This document shows positions 17,319-26,727 of a stretch of DNA of 64,000 nucleotides, piece after piece. The position numbers and the translations under genes are program-made. Within the stretch, counting starts at the first letter, position 1; every line of letters begins with the position of its first letter. The notes below the pieces were generated by a model that saw only the letters and a program-made list of their open reading frames with translations, searched no databases and was not told the origin of the DNA. Source of the DNA: JAEUHO01 sp046350655 (lineage in GTDB: Bacteria > Planctomycetota > PLA2 > JAEUHO01); NCBI GenBank assembly GCA_046350655.1, contig JAXMAB010000005.1:186001-250000 (forward strand). The letters are read 5' to 3'.

Positions 17319-19448
17319 GTGACCCGTTCTTCGCCGCGGCGGAGCCCTTGGCTCCTCCCCGCCCTCGCCCTCCTCCCCGCCACCGTCCTCGCCCCGAAGC
17401 GCGGCTTCGCCGCCGACGCGCCTCCGCCCCCCGCCGCGCCGCCCCCGGCTCCGGCGCCCGCCACGCCGCCGCGTCCGGCGCCGCCGCCCGCCGACGTCGA
17501 GGTCCTCCCCGACGTCCACGTCACCGACGGTCTCCGCACGCCCGTGCGCTCCGCGTCCCCCATCGGGCCCGTCACCGCCCTCGAGTCGATGCAACCCGTC
17601 GGCACCGTCGGCGGCGAACGGCTGCGCGCGACGGCCGAGGCGAGCCTCGGCGCCACGCTCCTCCGCGAGCCGGGTGTCACGAGCAGCGGCTTCGCGCCGG
17701 GCGCCGGCCGCCCCGTCATCCGCGGCCAGGGCGGCGACCGCGTCCGCGTGCTCGAGCACGGCGTCTCGACCCTCGACGTCGCCGGCCTGAGCGACGACCA
17801 CGCGGTCCCCGTGGACCCGTCGAGCATCGAGCGTGTCGAGATCCTGCGCGGGCCCGCGACGCTGCGGTACGGCGCCAACGCCATCGGCGGCCTCGTCGAC
17901 CTCGATGACGGCCGGATCCCGGAGGCGCCCGTCGGGAAGGTCGTCGCCGGCCGCGTCGGCGGCGGTTGGGGCTCCGCCGACGAGCAGCGGGCCGGCTTCG
18001 CCGCGCTGCGCGGCCAGACCGGCTGCTTCAGCTGGCAGGCCCGCGGCTTCGCCCGCGAGAGCGACGACCTCGACATCCCCGGCTTCGCGAAGTCGCAGCG
18101 GCTCCTCGACGAGGAGGGCAACCCGTCGGGCGCCGGCGAGGCCCGCGACACGCTCCCGAACTCGTACGCGAAGGCCGCGGGCGGGTCCGTCGGCGCCGCG
18201 TACACCGTGGACCGCGGGTTCTACGGCGCGTCGATCGACGGGTTCGACACCGACTACGGCCTGCCGAACGAGCCCGACGTCCACATCGAGCTCCAGCGGC
18301 TGCGCCTCGACACGCGCGGCCGGTGGGACGCGCCCTTCGCGGGCGCGCGCTCGATCGCGTGGGCCGTCGGCTACAGCGACTACGAGCACACCGAGTTCGA
18401 GGGCGCGGAGGTCGGCACGGTCTTCGACCAGCAAGCCGTGGAGGGCCGCGTCGAGGTCGCCCATTGCCCGTGGGGCTGCTGGGAGGGCGCCGTCGGCCTC
18501 CAGGGCGGCTACGCCGACCTCTCCGTCACCGGCGACGAGGCCCTGCTCCCCTTCGCGAAGACGACGTCGTTCGCCGTCTTCGTGACCGAACGGCGCCCGC
18601 TGTCGGGCGGCCTCGACCTCGAGCTCGGCGCGCGCGCCGAGGGCACCGACGTGGACTCGGTCGGCCACGAGTCGTTCCTCGCGCCGAGCCTCTCCGCGGG
18701 CCTGCGGTGGCAGCCGAGCCCGTCCACCGTGTGGGCGCTCTCCGCCGCGTACGCCTCGCGCGCCCCCACCGCCAGCGAGCTCTACGCCGACGGCCCCCAC
18801 GTCGCGACCGAGGCCTTCGAGGTCGGCGACCCGGACCTCGGTCTCGAGCGCTCCGTCGGCGTGGACCTCTCCTATCGCACCGACGGCCGGCGCGTGTCGA
18901 CGTCGGCGACGGTCTTCTACCAGCGCTACCTCGCGTACATCGCGCTCGAGCCCACCGGCGTCGTGGACGCCGGCTCCGGCCTCGAGATCTTCGACTACGT
19001 CGGGCACGCGGCCGAGTTCCTCGGCGCCGAGGCGAAGGTCGTCTTCCACGTCCTCGGCGACGCCGCCCACGGCCTCGACGTCGAGGCGCTCGCCGACGCG
19101 GTCCGCGCGCAGGACCTCGACCTCGACGACCCGCTCCCGCGCATCGCGCCGTTCCGCCTCGGCGGCGCGGTCGTCTGGCGCTCGCCGACCCTCTCGGCGC
19201 GCGTCGACCTGCAGCACGCGTTCGCGCAGGACCGCGTCGCGGCGTTCGAGCTCCCGACGGACGCCTACACGCGGCTCGACGCGTCGATCGCGTACCACTT
19301 CGGCCTCCCCCACGACCGCGGGCTCACGCTGCGGCTCACCGGCACCAACCTCCTCGACGAAGAGATCCGCCTCCACTCCTCCTTCACGAAGGACGTCGCG
19401 CCCGAGCGCGGCCGCTCGCTCGAGGTGAGCGTCGAGCTCGACTTCTGA
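17319..19448 (+). CDS. TonB-dependent outer-membrane receptor, ZnuD-like (zinc)
   Basis: A 709-residue receptor with a signal peptide (hydrophobic LLPALALLPATVL, then FAADA) and a Pro-rich linker. The plug domain starts near 55 and contains PVIRGQGGDRVRVLEHGV, LSDDHAVPVDPSSIERVEIL and RGPATLRYGANAIGGLVDL. The continuation DDGRIPEAPVG after the plug is the ZnuD-type signature. The rest is a 22-strand barrel of normal length ending in SVELDF with the terminal aromatic residue. ZnuD imports zinc across the outer membrane using TonB energy. The adjacent His-rich protein and the TonB gene 1 base downstream support this. GTG 17319 opens a good signal peptide; GTG 17289 in frame is an alternative. 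Confidence 0.88.
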   Translation: MTRSSPRRSPWLLPALALLPATVLAPKRGFAADAPPPPAAPPPAPAPATPPRPAPPPADVEVLPDVHVTDGLRTPVRSASPIGPVTALESMQPVGTVGGERLRATAEASLGATLLREPGVTSSGFAPGAGRPVIRGQGGDRVRVLEHGVSTLDVAGLSDDHAVPVDPSSIERVEILRGPATLRYGANAIGGLVDLDDGRIPEAPVGKVVAGRVGGGWGSADEQRAGFAALRGQTGCFSWQARGFARESDDLDIPGFAKSQRLLDEEGNPSGAGEARDTLPNSYAKAAGGSVGAAYTVDRGFYGASIDGFDTDYGLPNEPDVHIELQRLRLDTRGRWDAPFAGARSIAWAVGYSDYEHTEFEGAEVGTVFDQQAVEGRVEVAHCPWGCWEGAVGLQGGYADLSVTGDEALLPFAKTTSFAVFVTERRPLSGGLDLELGARAEGTDVDSVGHESFLAPSLSAGLRWQPSPSTVWALSAAYASRAPTASELYADGPHVATEAFEVGDPDLGLERSVGVDLSYRTDGRRVSTSATVFYQRYLAYIALEPTGVVDAGSGLEIFDYVGHAAEFLGAEAKVVFHVLGDAAHGLDVEALADAVRAQDLDLDDPLPRIAPFRLGGAVVWRSPTLSARVDLQHAFAQDRVAAFELPTDAYTRLDASIAYHFGLPHDRGLTLRLTGTNLLDEEIRLHSSFTKDVAPERGRSLEVSVELDF

Positions 19449-19449
19449 C

Positions 19450-20238
19450 GTGGCCCGCTCCACGCCCCCCACCGATCCCCCCGCGACGCATCCCGTCGCG
19501 CGGACCGCGAGACCCGGCGGCCGCCGGGCCTCGCGGTCCCCTCGCGGGCCGGTCGTCGCGTCGTTGACGCTCCACGCGCTGCTGCTCGTCGTCGGGACGG
19601 CGGCCGTGCGCCCGGCGCGACGCGCGGGGCCGCCCGAGGCCGCGGGCACGGTCGCGCTCGACGTCCCCGCCGCCGACGCGACGCCCGTGGACGACGCCTC
19701 CGAGCCGCTCGACGACGTGGACGTCGTGTCGCCCGCGCCGCCGGCGCTCCCGTCGGTCCCGGCCCACGACGCGCCCGCGCCCGACGAACCCGCGCCGCCG
19801 GACGACGAGCCCGCGCCGCCGCCCGAGGAGGAGGTCGCCCCGCCCCCGCCCACGACGGCCGCGGCGCCGACGGACCCGACGCGGCGCACGCGGCGCGACC
19901 CGCCTCCGCCCGCGGCGCCGCCGTCCGCGTCGAGCCCGCCCGTCGTCGCGGCGGCGACCGCGGCGCCCGCGCGCGGCGCACGGCCGCCGCTCGTCGCGAC
20001 GGCGTCGCCGCCGCCGCCGCTGGTGCCCGGCGGCGCGCCCGGCGCGACGCTCGTCGTCGTGCTCGAGTACACGATCGGCCCCGACGGCGTCGTCACCGAC
20101 GCGGTCGCGCGCGCGAGCAGCGGCTCGGAGGCGCTCGACGCGTCCACGCGGGCCTTCGTGCTCGCGCACTGGCGGTACGCGCCGCCCGGCGAGCCCCGCC
20201 GCGTCGCGCGCCGCTTCGTCTTCACCTACGGCGGGTGA
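19450..20238 (+). CDS. TonB-like energy transducer
   Basis: A 262-residue protein with one N-terminal membrane helix (SLTLHALLLVVGTAAV, about 38-53), a long Pro/Ala/Glu-rich periplasm-spanning region (about 60-190) and a C-terminal TonB domain (VVVLEYTIGPDGVVTDAVARASSG, LDASTRAFVLAHWRYAPP, RRFVFTYGG). It would couple the proton gradient to the receptor encoded immediately upstream (1 base apart). Oddity: a full copy of the dispersed palindrome (19502-19539) is translated before the membrane helix as TARPGGRRASRSPRGP. If translation begins at the in-frame TTG at 19564 instead, the element would be outside the protein; the GTG is kept because it abuts the receptor stop. Confidence 0.85.
   Translation: MARSTPPTDPPATHPVARTARPGGRRASRSPRGPVVASLTLHALLLVVGTAAVRPARRAGPPEAAGTVALDVPAADATPVDDASEPLDDVDVVSPAPPALPSVPAHDAPAPDEPAPPDDEPAPPPEEEVAPPPPTTAAAPTDPTRRTRRDPPPPAAPPSASSPPVVAAATAAPARGARPPLVATASPPPPLVPGGAPGATLVVVLEYTIGPDGVVTDAVARASSGSEALDASTRAFVLAHWRYAPPGEPRRVARRFVFTYGG
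19502..19539. repeat. Full palindromic element inside the tonB reading frame
   Basis: GGACCGCGAGACCCGGCGGC and its near-complement CCGCCGGGCCTCGCGGTCC, 38 bases, one mismatch between arms. It lies between the GTG and the membrane helix of the TonB gene. Confidence 0.8.
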
Positions 20239-20305
20239 GCGGCCCGGCGACGAAGGGGGCGGCTCGTCGACGAGCCGCCCCCGGGGACCGCGAGAAGGTC
20301 GCGGG

Positions 20306-21925
20306 TCACTTCGTGCCGAAGACCCGGCCGTAGCGGTAGTAGACCTCGAGGCACATCGCGTTGACCGCGGTCGCGTAGACGCGACCGCCGTCGGCGCCCC
20401 ACGGGTCGATCGGGTCCCACGACCCCTTGTAGCCGCAGTAGTCGCCGTCGCGCCGCTGCGTGCCGACGATCGCCGACTTCATCGCGCCGTCCCACGCCTT
20501 CCACGCCGGCCCGCCGACCTGGAAGAGCGCGAGGGTCGCGTAGTACCAGTAGTACATGTCGGTCCCGCCGGAGGCGGCGTCCCAGACGGGCAGCCGCTCC
20601 GCCATCAGGCGCACGCCCTTCTCGATCGCGGGGCTGCTCTTCGGGTCCTCGCCGAGGAAGACGCGCGCGAGCACGCCCACCGCGGTCATGGCCTCGGAAC
20701 GGTCCGCCGGGAAGCGGTCGACCAGCTCGGTCGGGCGCGCCGGGCCCGAGCCGCGCTGCTGGTAGCCGACGCGGCCGGTGTCCGGGTCGGTCATCTTCTC
20801 GATCCAGGTCTTGATGCCGTCGAAGGCGTCGGCGTCGAGCTGCAGCGAGGGCTTCCGACCCGCCGCGACGTCGGCCTCGGTGACCATCTTCGCGCTCTTG
20901 AGCGCCATCATCATCCAGCCGGTCACGGAGGTGTCGTTGTCGCCCGGCTTCACGCCGTAGCGCCACGCGAAGTACGGGTTGCGCGCGAGCGCGATGAAGT
21001 CGAGGGCCTTCTGCGCCGGGTTCTTGAGCATCGTGCTCCCCGACATCGCGTACGCCTCGACCACCGCGAGGGACGCGACGGCGTGGTTGTAGACGAAGTG
21101 GCCGCTCGTCCGGGCGCCGAAGCACCCTTCGGCGTCCTGGGTGTTCACCATCCACCGCAGGCCGCGGCGGACGACGTCGCCGTAGGGGCCGTCGCTGCGC
21201 TGGGTGTAGCCGGCGCCGAGGAACGCGAGGAGCGCGAGACCCGACACGCCGACGTCGTAGGTGGCCTTGCCGGCGCCGTCCGGGCCCGCGGTGGCCGGCT
21301 TGCGGTCGCACCACCGGCCGAAGCCCTCGGCCTCCCACGCGCCGTCGGGGGACTGGTGCGCGGCGAGCCACTGCAGCGCGTCGTCCACGGCGCGCTCGGA
21401 GTCCGGCCGACCGCGCTTGCCGCGCGACCCGGCCGTGCGCAGGCTGCCGAGGCCGTGCCCGCCCGCGGCCTGCCCGCCGCCGATGCCGATGTCCGGGTTG
21501 TTCGCGACGCCGACGAAGTCCCCCATCCCCTTGCCGTCGAGCACGTTGCCGTAGACGTCGTTGTGGTCGAAGTTGATGTCGGTCTCGGGCTTGTCGGCCT
21601 GCAGCGGCGTGTCCACGATCGTGGGCTCGGTCGCGTGGATGTCGTCGGCGACGAGCGGGTCCACCTGCGGCTCGTCGGGCTGCTGCACGTCGGGGAGGTC
21701 CTCCGCCTTCGTCATCTCGATCGCGGCGGGCGTCGCCTTCGCGGCGATCGGCGACTCCGTCCCCATCAGTCCGGAGATCACGAACAACAGGACGTGCACG
21801 CCGATGGAGATCATCCACCACGGACTCTGCTTGAGCGCGCGGTAGAGCTGGTCGTTGAAGTCGCCGGCGTGGTCGAACGCCACGGCATGGCCTCGATCGT
21901 GGACGTACCGCTCCCTGGGTGCCAT
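20306..21925 (-). CDS. Alpha-toroid (prenyltransferase/squalene-oxidase repeat) membrane protein
   Basis: A 539-residue protein. Residues about 35-60 (SPWWMISIGVHVLLFVISGL) form a single N-terminal membrane helix with a cytoplasmic start. An acidic linker (EDLPDVQQPDEPQVDPLVADD) follows, resembling the spacer of TonB-type proteins, then a Gly-rich stretch. Residues about 190-539 are alpha/alpha-toroid repeats with QW-like motifs (LQWLAAHQSPDGAWEAEGFG, GLRWMVNTQDAEGCFG, YYWYYATLALFQVGG). It keeps no aspartate-rich cyclase motif that I can see, so enzymatic activity is doubtful. Such proteins are abundant in Planctomycetota. ATG 21925 is chosen for the AAGGAGG site 7 nt upstream. Confidence 0.8.
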   Translation of the reverse strand: MAPRERYVHDRGHAVAFDHAGDFNDQLYRALKQSPWWMISIGVHVLLFVISGLMGTESPIAAKATPAAIEMTKAEDLPDVQQPDEPQVDPLVADDIHATEPTIVDTPLQADKPETDINFDHNDVYGNVLDGKGMGDFVGVANNPDIGIGGGQAAGGHGLGSLRTAGSRGKRGRPDSERAVDDALQWLAAHQSPDGAWEAEGFGRWCDRKPATAGPDGAGKATYDVGVSGLALLAFLGAGYTQRSDGPYGDVVRRGLRWMVNTQDAEGCFGARTSGHFVYNHAVASLAVVEAYAMSGSTMLKNPAQKALDFIALARNPYFAWRYGVKPGDNDTSVTGWMMMALKSAKMVTEADVAAGRKPSLQLDADAFDGIKTWIEKMTDPDTGRVGYQQRGSGPARPTELVDRFPADRSEAMTAVGVLARVFLGEDPKSSPAIEKGVRLMAERLPVWDAASGGTDMYYWYYATLALFQVGGPAWKAWDGAMKSAIVGTQRRDGDYCGYKGSWDPIDPWGADGGRVYATAVNAMCLEVYYRYGRVFGTK

Positions 21926-21970
21926 CGGAGTCCTCCTTCCGCGGGGACGGGACCCGCGGGAAACAGCCTG

Positions 21971-21986
21971 GGGAACGCAGGTTCCC
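21971..21986. promoter_or_regulatory. Perfect 6+6 palindrome upstream of the alpha-toroid gene
   Basis: GGGAAC, GCAG, GTTCCC, about 46 nt upstream of the ATG at 21925. It could be an operator or a leader hairpin; no -10 box is clear nearby. Confidence 0.35.
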
Positions 21987-22107
21987 GGACCCTCGGCCCG
22001 GGCCCCCGACGTCCGTCGGGGTCCCACGCGCGAGCGTCCGCCGCGCTCGTGCGCGGCCGAGAGGTTCAACGGACGCCGCCCCCGCCGGTTCGCCGGGTCC
22101 CGCCCCC

Positions 22108-22140
22108 GGGATCGCGACGGCCGTCGGGCCTCGCGGTCCC
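22108..22140. repeat. Dispersed GC palindrome element, partly degenerate
   Basis: GGGATCGCGACGGCCGTCGG followed by the intact arm CGGGCCTCGCGGTCCC, just downstream of the stop of the carboxypeptidase-regulatory protein. Confidence 0.7.
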
Positions 22141-22162
22141 GGACCCCGACCGCGTCCCCCGC

Positions 22163-25100
22163 TCAGCGCTCCTCGCGCGGCTCCAGCACGATCCCGGTGG
22201 CGCCCGCCTCGACCGCCACGGTGGCGTGCCACGACGTCGTCCCGACGTTCGCGAAGACCTCGAGCGTCCACGAGCCCTCGGCGAGGCCGTCGATCGTGAA
22301 CGCGCCCTCCTCGCCGGTCGCCGCCTCGCGCCGCGTCTCGTCGCGGACCGCGTGCACGGTCCACCAGTCGGCCCCCTGCGGCAGCAGGACGCGGCCCTCG
22401 ATGCGGCGGCCCTCGACCGCGGTCAGCTTCAGCGTGCCCGCGTCGCCGCGGACGCCCTTCGCCTCGAGGACGACGGTCTTGCCGTCGGGCAGGTCCCACG
22501 CCTGGTAGAGACGGTAGGTCGCCGTCGGCCGCAGGCCCGCCACGGACGCGCCGCCCGTCGCGTCGATCTGCGCCCACGGGGTGCCGCGGCCGCCGTCCTC
22601 GTCGACCAGCCGCAGCCAGCTCTGCGCGGGGCCGTTCCAGCCCTCGATGGTCACGCGCAGGCCGACCGTCGGCGCGACGAGCAGCACGATGTTCTCGGCG
22701 CCGGCCGTCACGGCGACGGTCGGGCCCGCGAGCGCGTCGTCGGACGAGCGCGCCATCAGGCGCGTCGGGCCCTCGACGACCTGCTTGAGCTCGAACGTGC
22801 CGTCGCGGTTCGAGGTGGTCCGCTGCTGCGTGTCGCCGCGCGGCCCGAGCCGCTCGACGTTCGCGTGGGCCACCGGGCGGCCGGTGGCGTCGCGGACGAC
22901 GCCGCGCAGCGTGAGCGCGCGGGGCAGCGTGACCGGGCTCTCGCCGGGCGACCACTCCTTCCGCTCGAGGGGGAGGCAGTCGCCGCGCCCGAACGGCGGC
23001 TCGACGCGGAGCTCGTAGCGCTGCTCCGCGTCGAGCCCGCGCGGCCGCGCGACGCCGGCGGAGTCCGACTCGACCACCACGCGACGGGCGTTCGGGCGGT
23101 CGATGAAGACGATGGCGCCCTCGACGGGCTTGCCGTCCGCGTCGAGGACCGTGAGCGGCGCCTCGCGGCCCGCCGCGAGCACGATCTCGAGGTCGGTCTT
23201 GCCCGCGGGCGCCTCGACCGGCTCCATGGGCCCCGCGGAGTCCGGCGCGCTCACGCGGACCTTGTGGACGCCGGGCGAGAGGCGGCCGATGCGGAAGCGC
23301 CCGTCCGGGCCCGTGCGCGCCCAGGAGACGTCCGCGTCCAGCTCGCCGAAGACGGGCGGCAGCTCCTTCGGCCGCGCCCAGAGCGCGACGCCGCGGACCG
23401 GCTGCCCCGCGCCGTCCTTCACGACGCCCGCGATCGCGAGCTCGCGCGGCAGGCGGACCTCGGCCCCCTCGCTCTTCGGCGCGAAGGGCCCCGCGACCGC
23501 CCACCCGGCGGGCAGCGGCGCCCCGCCCACGCCCCGCGCGCCGTAGACGAACGCCGTCAGCGGGACGTCGAAGACCGCCGTCTCCACCCAGCCGTCCACC
23601 ACCGACTCGGACTGCTCGTGGTCCTCGCCCTTGAGCAGGACCGACGCCGACCCGACCGGTCGCCCGTCCGCGGTCACCACGCGCATCCGCCACGTCGGCG
23701 GGCGCGCCTTCGGCAGCACCAGGACGACGGCCTGGTCGCCGCCCTTCGCGTGGGTCTCGAGGATCGCGGTCTCGCCGTCCTCGTCGACGACCTTCAGCTC
23801 GAGGCCCTCCTCGTCGACGTCCTCGAAGCTGAACGCGCCGTCGTCGCCGACCCACGACGACGACGACCACCGCGTGTTCCGTCCCTCCACCTGGACGCCG
23901 CGGGCGGGCTCGCCGCCCGACCACCGGACGACGCCCGCGACGGACGACGTGGTCTTGAACACGAACGTGTGCGCGAGCTCGGCCGTGTCCTCGTCGTCGG
24001 CGCCGATGGTGATCGAGTTGTCGCCCTCGGGCCGGTACCCCGCGCACTGCGCGTACAGGTAGATCTGGCCCGGCGGCAGCGACGCGAAGCGCACCTCGCC
24101 GTCGGCGGTGGTCGCGTCCATCCCGCAGAAGTCCCAGCGCCCGTCCACCTGCTTGTACGCGTAGACGATCGCCCCGGCGACGGGCCGCTTGTCGGCGAGC
24201 TCGCACCGGACCACGCCGGCGCGCAGCGGCGAGAGGCGGATCTCGACCGTGCCGACGCGGCCCGCCTCGACGCGCACCGGCCCGGCGCGGCCGGACGTCG
24301 TGCGCGCGACGGCGGCGTGGAACCGGTAGGACGTGTCGAGCAGGAGGTTCTCGAGGCGGAACGCGCCCGCCTCGTCGGTCGCGACGGCGGTCGCGCCGCC
24401 GAGGAAGGCGAGGGGATCGTGCTCGCCGCCGGGCACCATCCGCTCGGGGGTGATCGTGGCCCCGACCACGGCGACGCCCGCGGCGTCCACGACCTTGCCG
24501 GTCACGACGCCTGCGCGGACCACCACGAGGTCGACGTGGACGGCGCCGTCGGGTTCGACGTCGACCTCGAACGGGTTGAACCCGTCCCCGGGGCGCCACG
24601 ACGAGAGGCCCTTCGTCGTCCAGCCGGCGCCGTGGGCGACGACCGTCAGCGGGCCGGGCGACACCGCGGCGATCTCGAACCGCCCCTGGCCGTCGGTGAC
24701 CGCCGCGCCGTGGAGCGGGCCCTCGTCGCTGCGCGCGAACACGGGGACGCCCGCGACCGGCGCGCCGTCCGGCTCGCGCGTCACCCGTCCCTGCACGCGC
24801 GCGGTGCGCCGCAGCCGCAGCTCGACCGGCGCGTCGAGCGGCCGCGACCGCGACAGCCGCAGCGGCTCGTAGCCGTTCGCGTCCGCCTGGTACGTGACGG
24901 AGCCGGCGCCGACGAGCACCTCGAAGCGGCCCTCGGCGTCGGTCACCGCCCGCGACGCCGCCGACGCGAGCCCGAGCACCGAGGCGAGGTGGACCTCGAC
25001 GTGCGCGCCGGCGACCGGCTTGCCGTCCGCGTCCGCGACGACGCGACCCGCGTGGGGCACGAGGCCCGTGTCCACGACGAGCACGAGCTCCGCCGGGTGC

Positions 25101-25864
25101 GGGACGATGAGCACGCGCGCGTGCGCCGCGAACCGTCCGGGCACGTACGCGGTGACGGCGTACGGGCCCGGGACGAGCCCCTCGATCGTGAACGCGCCCT
25201 GCGCGTCGGTCGAGGCCGTCGCCGACGTCAGGAAGTCCTCCGCCTCCACGGCGCGGCGCGCCGCGACGGTCCCCTGGAACGGACGGCCGTCCGCGTGCCG
25301 GACGCGGCCGGTCAGCTTCTCGCCGCCGCGCAGGAGCGCGAGGTCGGCGCGCACCCGCGCGCCCGGCGCGCCGACGCGGGCCGCGGCGCGGCCGCGCGCG
25401 CCCTCCGCGTCGGTCGCCACGACGACGCAGGTCGAGGGCGCGGGCACCGTCAGCCGGAACGCGCCCTCCGCGTCGGTGTCCGCCGCGACGAACGGCGCCT
25501 CGTCGCCCGCGGCCGGCGGGACCTGGCTCCCGAACTCGTCGCCATCCGGGTCGACGTCCGCGAGCGGCTGGCCCGGTCGCGGCCTCGCGCGCAGGAACAC
25601 GACGACGCGGGCCGCGACGGGCTTGCCGTCGCGGCGCACGACGCCGAAGACGGTCCCCGACGTCGCGCCGGTGAGCGCGGCCGCGGGATCGGTGCGCGCG
25701 CGACCGCCCGCCGCGAGCGCCTCCGCCTCGTGTTGCCCGGCGGCGGCGTCGACCTCGTCGCCGTCGGCGAGCACGCCGCCGTCCTGCGGATGCAGCCACC
25801 ACGCCGCGGCGCCCGCCAACGCGAGCAGCACGACGACGGCGAAGGAGAAGGGACCTCGACGCAC
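22163..25864 (-). CDS. Giant protein of tandem carboxypeptidase-regulatory-like domains
   Basis: A 1233-residue exported protein. An N-terminal anchor (VRRGPFSFAVVVLLALAGAAAWW) is followed by roughly a dozen beta-sandwich repeats of the carboxypeptidase regulatory-like / CnaB type. Each is marked by a G.V....G.PVAGA.V....D.G.F....L.PG.Y pattern; examples are GRVVADADGKPVAGAHVEV, TDAEGRFEVLVGAG and GVVKDGAGQPVRGVALWA. No catalytic peptidase domain is present, so a structural, adhesive or surface role is likely. The long run of similar domains is typical of planctomycete surface proteins. GTG with GGGGAGG about 14 nt upstream and a CATACT box further up. Divergent from the methyltransferase gene. 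Confidence 0.82.
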   Translation of the reverse strand: MRRGPFSFAVVVLLALAGAAAWWLHPQDGGVLADGDEVDAAAGQHEAEALAAGGRARTDPAAALTGATSGTVFGVVRRDGKPVAARVVVFLRARPRPGQPLADVDPDGDEFGSQVPPAAGDEAPFVAADTDAEGAFRLTVPAPSTCVVVATDAEGARGRAAARVGAPGARVRADLALLRGGEKLTGRVRHADGRPFQGTVAARRAVEAEDFLTSATASTDAQGAFTIEGLVPGPYAVTAYVPGRFAAHARVLIVPHPAELVLVVDTGLVPHAGRVVADADGKPVAGAHVEVHLASVLGLASAASRAVTDAEGRFEVLVGAGSVTYQADANGYEPLRLSRSRPLDAPVELRLRRTARVQGRVTREPDGAPVAGVPVFARSDEGPLHGAAVTDGQGRFEIAAVSPGPLTVVAHGAGWTTKGLSSWRPGDGFNPFEVDVEPDGAVHVDLVVVRAGVVTGKVVDAAGVAVVGATITPERMVPGGEHDPLAFLGGATAVATDEAGAFRLENLLLDTSYRFHAAVARTTSGRAGPVRVEAGRVGTVEIRLSPLRAGVVRCELADKRPVAGAIVYAYKQVDGRWDFCGMDATTADGEVRFASLPPGQIYLYAQCAGYRPEGDNSITIGADDEDTAELAHTFVFKTTSSVAGVVRWSGGEPARGVQVEGRNTRWSSSSWVGDDGAFSFEDVDEEGLELKVVDEDGETAILETHAKGGDQAVVLVLPKARPPTWRMRVVTADGRPVGSASVLLKGEDHEQSESVVDGWVETAVFDVPLTAFVYGARGVGGAPLPAGWAVAGPFAPKSEGAEVRLPRELAIAGVVKDGAGQPVRGVALWARPKELPPVFGELDADVSWARTGPDGRFRIGRLSPGVHKVRVSAPDSAGPMEPVEAPAGKTDLEIVLAAGREAPLTVLDADGKPVEGAIVFIDRPNARRVVVESDSAGVARPRGLDAEQRYELRVEPPFGRGDCLPLERKEWSPGESPVTLPRALTLRGVVRDATGRPVAHANVERLGPRGDTQQRTTSNRDGTFELKQVVEGPTRLMARSSDDALAGPTVAVTAGAENIVLLVAPTVGLRVTIEGWNGPAQSWLRLVDEDGGRGTPWAQIDATGGASVAGLRPTATYRLYQAWDLPDGKTVVLEAKGVRGDAGTLKLTAVEGRRIEGRVLLPQGADWWTVHAVRDETRREAATGEEGAFTIDGLAEGSWTLEVFANVGTTSWHATVAVEAGATGIVLEPREER

Positions 25865-25972
25865 GGACGGGGCTCCGCCTCCCCAGGGGGAACTCCACGG
25901 GTGGCCCCAGTATGAACGCCCCCGCGTGTCACGTCGCCGTCGCCGGCCGGGGGCGCGAGCGGGCGGGGACGG

Positions 25973-25978
25973 TACATT
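25973..25978 (+). promoter_or_regulatory. Leaderless -10 box (TACATT)
   Basis: TACATT ends exactly 6 nt before the GTG at 25985. Confidence 0.65.
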
Positions 25979-25984
25979 CGGCCC

Positions 25985-26656
25985 GTGGTCGTCGGACGAG
26001 GTCTCGAACAGCGCTACGGGAGCCCGGCCGGGGCGGCGGCCTACCGTACGAAGTACGACGGTTCGTGGGCCCGGCGCCTCTCCGCCCGCCGCGAGGCGGG
26101 GCTCCTCCGGTGGGCGCTCGCGGCCGCCGGCACCGAGGGCGTGGCCCTCGACGCCCCGTGCGGCGCGGGCCGCCTGACCCCGGTCCTCCTCGAGCGCGCC
26201 CACCGCGTCACCGCGCTCGACCTCTCCCCGGCGATGGTCGAGGAGGCGAGGGCGGCCCTCGCGGGGCCCGTCGCCGACGGCCGCGTCGTGCTCGGGACCG
26301 GCTCGGTGGACGCGCTCCCGTTCCCCGACGCCGCGTTCGACACGGCCGTGTGCTGGCGGCTGCTCCACCACGTCACGGACCGCGCGGCGCGTGTCCGCAC
26401 CCTCGCGAGCCTCGCGCGCGTGAGCCGGCGCGCGGTGGTCGTGACGTTCGCCGACGCGGGGACGTGGAAGGCGCGGTTCCAGCGCTGGCGCGGCCGCGAC
26501 CGCCGCTGCGTGAAGCTGTCGCTCGACGCGCTCGCGGCCGAGGCCCGCGAGGCCCGGCTCGACCTGGGGCCGACGCGCCGCCTGTCGTCCTGCTTCTCGC
26601 TGCTCGCGGTCGCGGTCCTCCGCCCGGCGCCGAGCCCCTCCGCCCCCGACCGCTGA
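25985..26656 (+). CDS. Class I SAM-dependent methyltransferase
   Basis: A 223-residue methyltransferase. Motif I is ALDAPCGAGRLT (about 54-65), followed by the acidic strand VTALDLSPAM, motif III-like VDALPFPDAAFDTAVCWRLLHHV (typical of ubiE/arsM-like type-11 enzymes) and a C-terminal beta hairpin SCFSLLAVAVLRP. Substrate not predictable; a small-molecule or lipid acceptor is more likely than nucleic acid. The GTG start is fixed by the 6-nt spacing to a TACATT box. The TetR regulator gene follows 71 bases downstream with its own leaderless promoter. Confidence 0.86.
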   Translation: MVVGRGLEQRYGSPAGAAAYRTKYDGSWARRLSARREAGLLRWALAAAGTEGVALDAPCGAGRLTPVLLERAHRVTALDLSPAMVEEARAALAGPVADGRVVLGTGSVDALPFPDAAFDTAVCWRLLHHVTDRAARVRTLASLARVSRRAVVVTFADAGTWKARFQRWRGRDRRCVKLSLDALAAEAREARLDLGPTRRLSSCFSLLAVAVLRPAPSPSAPDR

Positions 26657-26715
26657 CGCCCGCCCCCCGGTCCACGCCCCCCGTGGTCGCGGGCAGCCCC
26701 CCCCTTGGCCCCCCC

Positions 26716-26721
26716 TACCAT
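26716..26721 (+). promoter_or_regulatory. Leaderless -10 box (TACCAT)
   Basis: TACCAT ends exactly 6 nt before the ATG at 26728. Confidence 0.65.
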
Positions 26722-26727
26722 CGCGGG

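Noticed and set aside
20226..25898. A 1890-residue minus-strand protein spanning the toroid and carboxypeptidase-regulatory genes
   Set aside because: It is in a different frame from both domain-bearing genes and is Arg-rich nonsense.
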